A stretch of DNA of 64,000 nt from Meconema thalassinum (taxonomy: Eukaryota > Arthropoda > Insecta > Orthoptera > Tettigoniidae): assembly GCA_946902985.2 (NCBI GenBank), contig OX336389.2, positions 1,010,569,441-1,010,633,440 on the forward strand. The letters run 5' to 3'. Positions 21,718 through 32,225 of this stretch are shown here, in pieces; positions within the stretch are counted from its first letter, which is position 1, and every line of letters starts with the position of its first letter. Position numbers and translations under genes: made by a program. The notes beneath the pieces are model-generated. The model made no database searches, had not been told where the DNA came from, and saw only the letters and a program-made list of their open reading frames with translations.

Positions 21718-22790
21718 TATTCGCCTCGGATCATCGGATGATTTACCGTGACGACGGTCCATTATCCGATTATTCCAGACACGTTAATAAACCCCATCCA
21801 AAATACATATTACATAAATGAAATCACCCTAAATTACAGATATATACACTCATATTTTTTCTTCACGCACTTTGCGTCAAAGTTTGTTGTCACTATGGAT
21901 TGCACTCTGCAACCAGTCCAATGTTTCTCATATAAAATAGTGTTCCACGGATATTTCCGCCTCTCAAATTTCTCTATGTTGGAGAAATAGACATAATTAA
22001 TGTGTGAGCACTATGTATTTATGATGTCATATCACACGCATTAAAGGTGTTCTGATATATTTATATCACCATAGAACTTCCTAATTTCACTGGAGGTCCC
22101 CTCCTTATGGTGACATTTAATTCCACTTATCACTGAGCACACGATCACACTATTGTGGCAGCGCCTCGTGACCATAATACATGATCTCTCTTTAAAGATG
22201 ATTAAATTAATATTGACTTCTGAAAAAAAAACACTAAATGTGCATTACATATAACACCAAATATTTCTGTGCCGTAATCGCCCTGTCTTGTTAAGTTCCC
22301 GTTAACCATATTCTACTTAATACTAGTTCTCAACACAGACCATTTCTCCTCACACAAATAATACCATTCTACAAATTATCTTAAATTACACACTTACAAA
22401 TCTTACATGGCGAGGCCGTAAACAGAAATCACGTGTGCTGATATGTATGAGTTTCATGAAGGACTGTCTCGCATTCTGATGGCCCATCTTTTATCTCGTG
22501 GACGCCTTAAGCTAACAAGCCCTATTCAAGCGCTCCCCCATCTCTTGGAGATAAATGGGAACCCATCAGCGCTGCCAAAATGGCCTTGGTGCATCGAGAC
22601 AATTTAGTGCTCAACAGCATCCGACAATCCCATCATATTTCCCTGTACCTTAAAAACTCTCATTTACTTACATACTACCCCCCTGTGTGACTTCTGATAC
22701 GCCTGCCTTAAGACCAGATCCTCCCACGCACCAAATACCACACTTACTCATTTGATAGGCTGGCTCGCCAGCTAAACACACTCACTTTAT
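21718..22790 (-). other. Gypsy 3' non-coding region
   Basis: About 1.07 kb lies between the integrase remnant and the 3' LTR, with only short frames. I see no envelope-like protein, signal peptide or membrane segment of credible length. It may be 3' untranslated sequence of the element. Confidence 0.6.
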
Positions 22791-22925
22791 GACACATATT
22801 TTCGTAGACTATGTATATTATACGTCCGGTATAATCTGTTTCCCTCACTATTCTCCAGCACATATGCTGTTTTTCCAATACGTTTGGAAACTATAAATGT
22901 TTCTGCGTCACCTGCTTCCAACCTT
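22790..22925 (-). pseudogene. Gypsy integrase C-terminal remnant
   Basis: On the minus strand, in a frame different from pol, the sequence reads EPLARLEAGDAETFIVSKRI and then KTAYVLENSEGNRLYRTYN before a stop. This pattern resembles the C-terminal chromatin/DNA-binding end of Ty3/gypsy integrase. The zinc module and the D,D,E core that should precede it are missing, so an internal deletion has joined the end of RNase H to this tail. Confidence 0.6.
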
Positions 22926-22953
22926 GCAAGTGGCTCCCTTTAAATGAACGTCA

Positions 22954-24993
22954 TCACGTTGCTCTACCTAGCATATTTCTCAGTGTCTGTAACGATGCCC
23001 TGTTGCTACTGTCCACACATGCACATATTAAAATACCGTCCTCTGCTTTAACCACAGGATAATCCCTACATAAATTAGTGTCCCTCGATAGCATGTCTGC
23101 AAGAATGTTATCTTTACCTTTAATATATTTTACTGTGAATTCGTATTCCTGCAGAGCAAGAATCCACCTACTAACTCTGATAGAACTGAGTTTACAAGTC
23201 CTCATATACAGTAATGCATGGTGATCTGTGTGGATCTCAAATTTCCCCCCTACTAAATACATTCTAAATTTCCCTAAACTGAAAACAATACCTAAAAGCT
23301 CTAACTCAGTAATCGTGTATATTTTCTCCGCTGCTGTCAGTCCTCGCGAGGCTAAAGATACAATGCACAGATTACCCTCATCATCTCTCTGACATAATAC
23401 TCCAGCAATGCCTATATGTGAAGCATCTGTCATAACCACATATTCCTTATCTTTTAACGGATATTTCAGCACTACAGCTTTCTCAAAACCTTCCTTCAGC
23501 GCTCTAAAAGCCTGATCATGCTTGGACTCCCATCTCCACCGAGTCCCACTTTTAAGCAATTCCCTGAATGGTTCTACCAACCCTGAGTATTTAAGAACGA
23601 ACCTCCTGAAAAAGTTGCAAATTCCCAGGTAAGTTTTTAACTGTTTAACATTCTGTGGCACCTCTGCGTTAAGTATCTTATTAACCCTACTTTCTTCTGG
23701 TGTTACACCTCTACTCGACACTCTATGACCTAAAAATGTCACTTCTGACTGACAGAATGACGACTTAGACAGCTTCAAAGTGAACCCTGCCTGATCTAAC
23801 TTCTGAAAAACTATATTTAAATGATGTAGATGCTCCTCAAAACTGCGTGAACTAATTACCATATCATCTATGTAAATGGTTACAAACTCTCCTGTGTCAT
23901 CCCCTAATGCGATGTTTAAAGCCCTAATTAAAGCAGCTGAACTACTCTTTAACCCATAAGGTGTTCTACAAAATTGATAAAGGTTATATTTATGACTAAA
24001 AGCTGTAAATGGTCTATCTTCGTACATAAGTGGCACTTGCCAAAAACTGGAACTCAAATCTACACAAGTGAAATACTTCTTCCCCTCAAATGTTTGCATT
24101 AATTCCTCTATTGACATCGATTTCAGATGATCTGAACTAATTCTACTGTTAACCAAACGAGCGTCTAAACAAATACGAATAGTGCCGTCGGTCTTGGGTA
24201 CCGTGATCAAAGAATTAACATATGGACTGTTCGAGTGCTCAATAATCCCATCTTCAAGCATCTGATTAATTTGTGCCTCAACTGCACTCTGATAAGCGAA
24301 AGGTACAGGATATCTATGTCCTGTGAATACTGACCTATCAATAACTTTCAATGAATGTGTATAGCAATTGGCCATAGCAATGCGATCCTCAAAAACTCTC
24401 CTATTACACCATAACACATCATAGAGCCGAACACACTGTTCATCCTCTATATTTCCCTGAAATGCAGCCTCACGTAACGAGTCCTCTAGACTTCCGTTCG
24501 TAATCACACTGCCCACAAAACATGGAGAACCCCGCTCTACGGCTGGCGATATCTCATTTAAAGTACACATCACACCTACAATACTACTCCTCTGAATATG
24601 GTCATTGAACGCTACTTCTACTTCAGAATCTCCCCATATAAATTTCAAACTCCCTACATCATAACATAAGTTACCAGACACTCTACTTAGCCACTCTGAA
24701 CCCAAGATAACACTGAATACTAAATTTGGAATTACAAGGCAAATCTGCTTCTCTACATGATTATTAATTTTAATGTCTACTAAAACTTGCTTAGAAATTA
24801 CTTTAGACCTCTTCCCAACAGCTGTGATAACAAAAGTGCTTTTAATTGGCATCTCCTCAAAATTTACTCCAGTTCCTTTCATTTTATCATAAAATGCACT
24901 ACTTATGCAACTCTTCATACAACCACTATCAATTAAAACATCTGTGTACGCCTCGGACACGTTAAATTTAACTATGGGGCTCTTACTAACCAC
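22954..24993 (-). CDS. Gypsy pol: protease, RT, RNase H
   Basis: This 679-residue frame starts formally at a GTG, but it reads open upstream to the slippery site at 25131, so it is made as a gag-pol fusion. The aspartic protease begins DVLIDSGCM (DSG at 22-24), with ILGSEWL near 97-102. RT spans about 225-470, with VPKTDGTIRICLDAR, FTCVDLSSSFWQV and YIDD at 374-377. RNase H follows, with VMTDASHIGIA (D523), ELELLG and IHTDHHALLY (D590). The tether IKGKDNILADMLSR closes the domain. The frame ends about 40 residues later, where integrase should begin. No internal stop is seen. Confidence 0.95.
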   Translation of the reverse strand: MVSKSPIVKFNVSEAYTDVLIDSGCMKSCISSAFYDKMKGTGVNFEEMPIKSTFVITAVGKRSKVISKQVLVDIKINNHVEKQICLVIPNLVFSVILGSEWLSRVSGNLCYDVGSLKFIWGDSEVEVAFNDHIQRSSIVGVMCTLNEISPAVERGSPCFVGSVITNGSLEDSLREAAFQGNIEDEQCVRLYDVLWCNRRVFEDRIAMANCYTHSLKVIDRSVFTGHRYPVPFAYQSAVEAQINQMLEDGIIEHSNSPYVNSLITVPKTDGTIRICLDARLVNSRISSDHLKSMSIEELMQTFEGKKYFTCVDLSSSFWQVPLMYEDRPFTAFSHKYNLYQFCRTPYGLKSSSAALIRALNIALGDDTGEFVTIYIDDMVISSRSFEEHLHHLNIVFQKLDQAGFTLKLSKSSFCQSEVTFLGHRVSSRGVTPEESRVNKILNAEVPQNVKQLKTYLGICNFFRRFVLKYSGLVEPFRELLKSGTRWRWESKHDQAFRALKEGFEKAVVLKYPLKDKEYVVMTDASHIGIAGVLCQRDDEGNLCIVSLASRGLTAAEKIYTITELELLGIVFSLGKFRMYLVGGKFEIHTDHHALLYMRTCKLSSIRVSRWILALQEYEFTVKYIKGKDNILADMLSRDTNLCRDYPVVKAEDGILICACVDSSNRASLQTLRNMLGRAT

Positions 24994-25109
24994 TTCCTGA
25001 ATAATACCTTCATCATTTAGTTCATGTAATAATTCATTTCTTACATTTAGGTCATAGGGTTCCTGTATAATTGTATGGACAGGGCATGCTACAGACTGAG
25101 ATTCTGACC

Positions 25110-27173
25110 TTACTTCGCAGCCTGGTTCGCGTTTAAAGAACCGCTACAGCTGGCCGTAGTACTACTAACTACTGAACTAGTCTGGTTGTTCTGGGCTGTG
25201 TTGTCATTGTTTGGCTGTATATTACTACCACTAGGCTGTCCTCTTCCTTGACCCCTATTCTGGTTGTAATTATTGTCATTATAATTTCTTCCTTGATTTC
25301 CCCTGAAATCATTGTTTCTCCCTTGATTTCCCCTGTAATCATTGTTTCTCCCTTGATTTCCCCTGAAATCATTGTTTCTCCCTTGATACTGATTACCATA
25401 GCCATTTCCTCTGTTCTGATTTAGCTGATTATTATTATTTCTATTTTGAGCGTTGGCCCCTTCGCCACCGTTCCCTTGAACTTCTTGATGCCTGGCCTCG
25501 TTAGGTCTATTATTATTATTACCCGGGTTCCTATTGAAATTGTCCTCATAACCCCCTCTCCCTAGTGCATCAAATGTGCTTAACAAATTTTCTACTTGTG
25601 ATATAGTCTTTACATTCTGGATACAAGCAGCCTCCTTGATCCTATAGGGAAAGTGCCTAAGTAGCAACCTCACCACATCACTTTCCTCCTTCAAGCCATC
25701 CAGATATTTACACACTAATACCTGCCCTAAAAAGTATTCGGTCATGGTGGAGCTTCCTTTAGGGTTATATTTACCACACACTACTCCCTCACGATGCTGC
25801 GACTGAATAACCTCATTCCAGAACTTTTCACAGAATTTCATTTTAAAATCATTGATATCAGTAAACTTGTCTCTGTAGACAGCAAACCAATTCCTCGTTT
25901 CCCCCACAAACACTTGTTCTAAAATTTCAACTACCTGGCACCACTCAATACTACCATTTTCCAACCTCTCCCCGAATTTATTTTCTAGAGTGTTCATGAA
26001 CTCCATTGGGCACCCCTGTCGATTGCTGAACTTACCCAGTTCTACCTCCCTGTGTGTGCTATTCACAAAAACTGGCCTATTCTGACTATTTTCTTGCCTG
26101 ATCCTAGCTTTTAATTTTAACTCTAATTCTGCGATTTTCTCCTCAGCCTTCCTCTCAATACCGTTTACTGTTAATTTAATGTTTCCTTCTGATTCTTCTA
26201 CTTTATCATATAGCTTTGCTTGTTTCTCCTCAATCTTGCTAATGCTCTCTCTATTACTCTCTCTTAAATCATTTACTTCTGCAACTATTTGTGAGTGGAC
26301 TTTCTCAATTCTACCCCCCAGCTGTTCCTTAACCTCTTTAGTAGCTACCTGAATTTTGTCAATTTCTCCCCCCAATTGCTTTTTGACCTGCTGTGTTTCC
26401 AGTTGCACTAGTTCTTTTAAATTTTCAGCCTGTGTACTGATTCTAATTTCCAACTCCTCCTGTACTTTTCCTAATTTTCTGTCTACATCTGCAATAATCT
26501 CTTTAGCCTTTTCTTCCATCACCCCCCTGATCTCACCTCTAATCAGTTCGAATTTGTCACTCATTTCCCTACTGTTTTGTTCTAATTTAGCATTTAAAGT
26601 TTCAGTACTCTCTCTATTTTCCTTACTGTTTTGTTCTAATCTGGCGTTTAAAGTTTCATTACTCTCTCTATTTTCCCTACTGTTTTGTTCTAATTTTGCA
26701 TTATTCTGTTCTAATTTTGCATTTAAAGCTTCTGTACTTTCTTTATTTTCCCTACTGTTTTGTTCTAATTTTGCATTATTCTGTTCTAATTTTGCATTAT
26801 TCTGTTCTAATTTTGCATTTAAAGCTTCTGTACTTTCTTTATTTTCCCTACTGTTTTGTTCTAATTTTGCATTATTCTGTTCTAATTTTGCATTTAAAGC
26901 ATCACTACTAACTTTGTTCTGATACATGAACTCGAGAAGTAAAGTTTTTAATTCTGGTTGGCCGCCTACACTCCCTGTTTCAGTATCGGGATTTACCTCC
27001 GCTACCCCGGTACTACCATCACTCGACATACTGCTCGTATCATCATTCTCCAGTTGATGACCACTACGTAACCTCATCTGTCTTTCTTTCTCATCCCCCA
27101 TAATGATATACACTGATAAAGACAAATAACCCCCAAAATACAGGCACAGAAATATATACCCTTCTCCTTCCAC
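25110..27173 (-). CDS. Gypsy gag with repeated coiled coil
   Basis: This 687-residue gag is the capsid precursor. Residues about 85-210 are built from tandem units related to ALNAKLEQNNAKLEQN and NSRENKEST, predicted as a long coiled coil, and further charged helices run to about 360. A capsid-like region follows (PMEFMNTLENKFGERLENGS to LLSTFDALGRGG). The C terminus is rich in asparagine, glycine and arginine, with repeats of RNNDFRGNQG near 25280-25400. I find no CCHC zinc knuckle, so the RG-rich tail probably does the RNA binding. The first ATG gives MEGEGYIFLCLYFGG; an internal ATG before GDEKERQMRLRSG may be the true start. The stop is at 25110-25112. Confidence 0.92.
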   Translation of the reverse strand: MEGEGYIFLCLYFGGYLSLSVYIIMGDEKERQMRLRSGHQLENDDTSSMSSDGSTGVAEVNPDTETGSVGGQPELKTLLLEFMYQNKVSSDALNAKLEQNNAKLEQNSRENKESTEALNAKLEQNNAKLEQNNAKLEQNSRENKESTEALNAKLEQNNAKLEQNSRENRESNETLNARLEQNSKENRESTETLNAKLEQNSREMSDKFELIRGEIRGVMEEKAKEIIADVDRKLGKVQEELEIRISTQAENLKELVQLETQQVKKQLGGEIDKIQVATKEVKEQLGGRIEKVHSQIVAEVNDLRESNRESISKIEEKQAKLYDKVEESEGNIKLTVNGIERKAEEKIAELELKLKARIRQENSQNRPVFVNSTHREVELGKFSNRQGCPMEFMNTLENKFGERLENGSIEWCQVVEILEQVFVGETRNWFAVYRDKFTDINDFKMKFCEKFWNEVIQSQHREGVVCGKYNPKGSSTMTEYFLGQVLVCKYLDGLKEESDVVRLLLRHFPYRIKEAACIQNVKTISQVENLLSTFDALGRGGYEDNFNRNPGNNNNRPNEARHQEVQGNGGEGANAQNRNNNNQLNQNRGNGYGNQYQGRNNDFRGNQGRNNDYRGNQGRNNDFRGNQGRNYNDNNYNQNRGQGRGQPSGSNIQPNNDNTAQNNQTSSVVSSTTASCSGSLNANQAAK
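25131..25137 (-). promoter_or_regulatory. -1 ribosomal frameshift site UUUAAAC
   Basis: On the minus strand TTTAAAC lies in the gag frame as T TTA AAC, exactly the X XXY YYZ arrangement, six codons before the gag stop (25110-25112). The -1 frame entered here reads straight into protease without a stop. A weak imperfect stem (CAGGCTGC with GCATGCCCTG) lies 3'. The heptamer is a known efficient slippery site in retroviruses and other RNA viruses. Its use here is inferred from position and frame. Confidence 0.8.
26570..26905 (-). repeat. Minisatellite inside gypsy gag
   Basis: Units such as 'ttctaattttgcatt' and longer 60-odd bp composites recur in tandem. They encode the KLEQN and NSRENKEST repeats of the coiled coil. 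The length is a multiple of three, so the frame is kept. Unit number probably varies among copies. Confidence 0.8.
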
Positions 27174-27214
27174 AAATGTTATTAGGTTTTCAGCCCCAAG
27201 TTGTCGGCGACAAT

Positions 27215-28546
27215 TGTAATGGTAATTTAGTGCCCCATGTTGGTAGCGACAAATGTAATGGTTTCGCTAGCCCACACTGTTGGGAGAGAAATGTAACTGT
27301 TTACCTTTGCCTAAGCTATGTTGTTTTAATGGGCGCCAAGACCTCAATGCAATGTTGAAATCTAAATTTGTATTTAACAACGTCTAGCTCTGGCAGAACA
27401 CATTCAAGACTCTATTCACTCAGATCGTGGTATGATTTGATCATTAACCCAACAAACAATTGTATCAGGAGAAGGAATTGGTCTATATCTAATGCTACCT
27501 ACTGAAAGCAAAGATTGCATTGTAAAAGAAATGAATTTATTATATAAAACAAGTATAGCAAAATTAATAATAATAATAAGTTTAAAATTTAAATTGGAGC
27601 GTTGTGATTTGAATATTACCGATAGAAAATTACGTGAAAACGGAGTCTGATAAATTGATTTTACTCTTATTTCCAAGCTATGAAGTTACTGAAATATGAA
27701 ATATAAAACAAAGAAAATGAGAGATTGCGTATTTCTGCGTCATGTGCGCTTACCATTGGAAATTGCCAAAGCATCTCCCTCGTTCTTGATGATGCTGTGT
27801 GCTTCCCACAGTCTCCTGGACGTCGTCATCTCCGTCGAAATTTGATGATATCCTGGTAGATTATATAATTCTATGGTCCGTACCTCGGACCCAAACACTC
27901 GTACAACCAAGTTTTACAAAAGTTCGTCGCTAACTCCACGGAACATCGGAGCGATTCCCGCGTATATCCACACTCGGCAAGAACTACACAGATTGTTCTC
28001 GTTCCACGGCGCGTCGAACGATATATCCACACGTTGGCTCCCCCACCATGGTACCGACATCTAGCTTACGTCGTCTCCCGTGATTGGCTGCACCCTACGC
28101 GCTAGATCCCCACTCCTTCCTCATTACACTCCGCGGGAGGGAGAAGTCGATTTCCGTTTCGACAATTCGCCTTTTCTAGACCTTGCGTAATACTTCTCGA
28201 CAAGATTCAGCGTGTACTTGAAATCCCAGTGAGTCATCTCTCTCAAATACCCTAACTGACAAAAACTCCGTAAAATTCCGTAATCAGATAATTTTCTATG
28301 ATATCGTCGTTCGTAATAATTTGCTTGATAGCGTTTTCTAAGACATAGAAAACCTATCTGAATGCTAATAATTTTTATAAAATGCTCCGAAAATACCTTA
28401 ATAATAATTATAATAAATTAATAATAATAATAATAAATTAACATGAAAAATTATCTTGGCTGAACAATTTGCCGCGTAAATAAATATAGAATGGCTTCCT
28501 ACTGACTTATGCCAGTTGCATAAAACCCCACGAAAAATACGTTACA
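27215..28546 (-). repeat. Gypsy 5' LTR
   Basis: This LTR of 1332 bp appears identical to 20386-21717. At its inner edge, 27232-27262 is a near copy (26 of 31) of 27193-27223, which spans the LTR boundary and the primer-site region. No primer site beginning with TGG directly abuts the LTR. Confidence 0.94.
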
Positions 28547-29669
28547 GTACAATGCGTCTTTGGAGTGTGGTTTTCCAACTAATGGCACCCTTGGCCAGCA
28601 CAAAAACATACCCCTCATATGACCTTCGACTTATATCATTTCCATAAGCAGCATCAACAAACACCTTCAGTTTTTCTCCTGATTTTTCATAACACAATGA
28701 CAAATCTTGGGTCTCCTTGAGGTAATGAAGGAGGTGTTGAGCTTCCTTCCAATTTTGCATTTTAGGATTTGAATTAGCCTGGCTTACCTTACATACTGGG
28801 AAACTTAAATCTGGTCTAGTTGTACTGGATAAGTATAGGATCTTACCTACTATTTTTCTATAACGTTTGGTTTTTTTTAACTCCTCTGTGACATTGTTTG
28901 GTACGGTTGAAGGTAAAGGGGTACCACAACCTTTTGGGTAGGGTTCTTCTAGTGATTTAAGAACATTTGTCCTTATGTACATGTTTTGACTTAAACATAC
29001 ATTTTTCTTAGACCCTTGAGTGACTTTAATCGACAAAAAATCTGAGATATTTCCCAAATTACGCACTTCAAACTTTGACTTCAATCTTTTTACAAACCAA
29101 TCTATTTTAGCTTGTAATCCCCACACACCTAGATCATCAACATAAAGGGCAACATACAGGTCATGATCTGGGCTAAAATACAGACATGGATCACATTTGC
29201 TTTGATTTAAGCCAAGCTTGACAAGTTGTGCAGTGATACAATTGTGCCAATCTTCACCAGCTTGACATAAACCGTAAATACTCTTGTTGAGTTTTAGCAC
29301 ATAGTCTGGGTATTCTACACTGCGAAAACCTTCTGGTTGACTTACAAATACAGTTTCCTTAATTTTGCTATTAAGGTATGCCGATACAATGTCCAAATGA
29401 CAATTATCCCGTTCACACTCTACTCCTATGGCTATAAGGGTCCTAATAGTTTTCCTTTTTACCACACGACTGTAGGATTCAAGGAAATCTGTACCCTTTA
29501 TCTGACTGAAACCTTGAGCTACTAAACGTGCTCTATACCTAAGTACTTCACCTTCTTGGTTTCGTTTAGTTTTATACACCCATTTGGTGCCTACGACAGT
29601 CCTGCCACCTGAATCTTCTGCAAGTGTCCACACATTATGTTTTTCCAAGAGGGCAATCTCTTGGTTCAT
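28547..29669 (-). pseudogene. Copia reverse transcriptase and start of RNase H
   Basis: The frame encodes the copia RT. It starts MNQEIALLEKHNVWTL, then shows GTKWVYKTKRNQEGEV, ARLVAQGFSQIKGTDF, the KSIYGLCQAGEDWH block and LYVALYVDDLGVW (catalytic YVDD). The NLGNISDFLSIKV block and RPDLSFPV follow, and it ends at the gypsy insertion in GAISWKTTLQRRIV. The last residues before the stop belong to the gypsy edge. It continues across the insertion at 20385. The frame itself is intact but is separated from the upstream parts by stops. Confidence 0.93.
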
Positions 29670-29678
29670 TGCCTCAAA

Positions 29679-29984
29679 CTATTTATCTTTGTCATCTCGT
29701 GAGGTGGCTTCTTGAAAAGACACCGGATCGTTATATTCTGACCTCAACATGACAATGCGACATTTGACCTTGACTTCATTACAACACACGCACTTACTGG
29801 GAAGTTTTCTCTCTCTACTCGACCTGCGTAATACTGTGTGTTCAGGCTGTAATGGAGCGTCTATTACGACATCAGAATCTGACAAATAGGCATCACTATC
29901 ACTTGTTACAGAATTTTCATTTCCTGATTCGGCTACTTCGTGTTCAAACACGTCACCTCCACAATCTTTCTGCTCGACAAACAC
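29679..29984 (-). pseudogene. Copia integrase-RT linker
   Basis: An acidic, low-complexity frame (SDSDAYLSDSDVVIDAP, then LRRSSRERKLPSKCVC). The RRSSRERK.P pattern is typical of the copia region between integrase and RT. A stop just upstream of the RT frame (about 29679) and a shift relative to the integrase frame show damage. Confidence 0.8.
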
Positions 29985-30143
29985 GTCTCCAACTGTTCTA
30001 GGTTCACAATCTATCTGAGTTACAGGTTTTTCCTGGGCTTTTACAGAAAACGGAAATACATCTTCAACAAATTCTACATTCCTGGATTTAATGACACATT
30101 TCTTTTCGATGTCCCATACACGGTAGCCCCTCGAGTCATCGGG

Positions 30144-30458
30144 TTACCCTAGCATTGCACCAACATTTGCCCTTGGCACTAACTTTTCCACATTACGTTT
30201 ATGGACCCAAACTTTACAACCAAATGATTTTAACATAAGCAATTCCTGGTCTGACAACTTTCTACTCGTCCACAGTTCAAATGGGATGTTCTTTACAGTT
30301 GATGACACACACCTATTCTTTATATAGCAGACTGTGCTGATGGCTTCCCCCCAAAATTGAACTGGCATGCCTGACTGAATGAGCATGCACCTACTAGTGG
30401 TGAGAAGTTGCTGGTTGAGGTGTTCAGCAACGCCATTCTGTTGGGGAGAGTAAGCCAT
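30144..30458 (-). pseudogene. Copia integrase, C-terminal part
   Basis: The frame begins YSPQQNGVAEHLNQQL, which includes the third catalytic residue (E in VAE) of the integrase core. It continues with FWGEAISTVCYIKNR, FELWTSRKLSDQ and FGCKVWVHKR. In copia these motifs follow the DNGGEY segment, which here ends at 30606 in another frame, so about 150 bp between them are disrupted. Confidence 0.9.
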
Positions 30459-30605
30459 TGTTAACCTACGAACAATACCTTCCTTTTCAAGATAGTTACA
30501 AAAAAATGTACTTAAATACTCTCCTTTTATTCGAAGAAGAGTCCATTGCAGGTTCCGTGCTGACGTTTTATAATTAAGTATAACAAACTTAAAGTTTCCG
30601 CCTAA

Positions 30606-32225
30606 TCAACACTCATTTATTATTTCGTTATTTCGTTTTAAATACTCTCCACCGTTGTCTGAATGGAAAGATTTCAACTTGGTCCCTTGTGCTGTCTCCA
30701 TTAGGGCCTTAACCTTGAGAAACTCATTAAATGCATCACTCTTATGCTTAAGAAACCTTACATATGAGAATCTGGTACAATCATCAGTAAATGTAATAAT
30801 ATATTTGCTACCTCCAACCGATGGGTGCTCTAGCTGGCATACATCAGAGAACACAACATCTAATGGCTTCTGAGATACATGATCTCTTTCATTAAATTTA
30901 AGTCTTTTCATTTTACCTTGTTTACAAGTATCACAATCAAGATTCTTTTCTTTGGGTATAAAATCATGATCTGGAATGTTCAGAGCATGGCCAAAACGCT
31001 GATGCCATATTCCGCTACTTACAGCTTTGTTGCTCTTAGCATACACAACCTCCACCTCATCATTACAAGCAAATTCTTTCCCTTGTTCTACCATAAAATA
31101 ATCACAATTTACCTCATACATATTTCCAACGGCCTCACCCGTAAGGAATATACCCTCATGATCTGACAATACAACTTTGCTATCTTTAATGGTTACGACT
31201 GCACCTTTCCTGTCAAATTGACCTACAGATATTAAATTGTCTTGAAGACCTGGGACATACAACACTCTTTTCAGTTTCCGAAAAGAACCTCCACACTTGT
31301 CAGATAGCTCCATAAGCACACTTCCCATACCACATACACTAACTACGGATCCATCAGCTGTGTCTACACTACCAGAAACCTTTGGAGTGTTATCATACAG
31401 AATATCCTTATAAGGTGTCAGGTGCTCTGTGGCTCCTGAATCTACATACCACCTGCGTACACAATCAGATGCATCACCCTTGCTTTCAGATGCCACATAA
31501 GCCTTTACCTTAACACTACTAGCATTAACCTGAACACATTCGTTTGCCGCCTCATCGTCCTTTACCGTGGCAATAACCTCACGATTCTTAACCTTAACAT
31601 TTTTCTTGCGTCCATTACTACAATTCCGGGAAGTATGACCTATCTTGGCACAATTAAAACACAAAACTGAACCTTTCTTTCTTGCTTCATGAACTAAATC
31701 ACAGAACTTCGCAATATGCCCCTGTTCTTGGCACTTGTAGCACATGAATCCACCACTACCTGTTGGCTTGTTGACACTTTTGCTGCTGTTGACGCCCCCC
31801 TTGGAATTTAAGCGCATGGCTGCCACCATTGCCTTCACGCTTTCACCCTCAGATTCTTCCTTCTTCAGCCTCGCATAAGTCTCCTGTTCTCGCTCCATCT
31901 TTAGTTTGCCCAACTTGTTCTTTCTCTCCTCCAACAATAGTTTGGCTCGCACTAGCTTTACACTTAAGTTTTCTTCATTGCTTTCCAATGAACGTATCGA
32001 GTTTTCGTACTCCCGCTTTTCCGGTCCTCTGAGAATAAAAGCAGCTTTGGCCTTATCCGTAAATTTTATACCTACATCGTCCAACCGTGCACACCAAGTG
32101 AGCACTTTATCAACAAATGTAAGCATGCTAATGTCACTAGTTTTCTTAAAAAGACACAATTCTTCTAAATCGTCACAATTTGAAGGACTCCGGTATCGCA
32201 ACATGAAGTCAGAAGATTCTGCCAT
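30606..32225 (-). pseudogene. Copia gag, protease and integrase N-terminal part
   Basis: This 539-residue frame contains the gag helices and two CCHC knuckles (CYKCQEQGHIAKFC and CFNCAKIGHTSRNC). Next is the aspartic protease, WYVDSGATEHLTPYKD. The integrase zinc region (HQRFGHAL to CDTCKQGK) and the first two core aspartates (FSDVCQL and HSDNGGEYLKR) follow. It ends at a stop at 30606. The gag N terminus lies in a different frame at 32165-32518. Confidence 0.93.

Larger units (their letters stand above)
20386..28546 (-). mobile_element. Young gypsy LTR retrotransposon lacking an integrase core
   Basis: Two LTRs of 1332 bp each (20386-21717 and 27215-28546) look identical by eye. The 4-bp GTAC is duplicated at 20382-20385 and 28547-28550. 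The internal region encodes a 687-residue gag and, in the -1 frame, protease, RT and RNase H. The integrase core is absent, with only a C-terminal trace near 22800-22920. No envelope gene is present. It is nested in copia and is therefore younger. Confidence 0.95.

Noticed and set aside
21718..22790. Possible envelope gene of the gypsy element
   Set aside because: No frame of useful length, signal peptide or transmembrane segment is visible between the integrase trace and the 3' LTR.
26356..26922. 188-residue plus-strand frame rich in CSNLAFKVSLLSLF
   Set aside because: It is the antisense shadow of the tandem repeats in gypsy gag; composition follows the repeat and no domain is seen.
20587..28064. 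86- and 63-residue frames present twice (20587-20847/27416-27676 and 21044-21235/27873-28064)
   Set aside because: They are identical because they lie in the two identical gypsy LTRs; nothing suggests coding.
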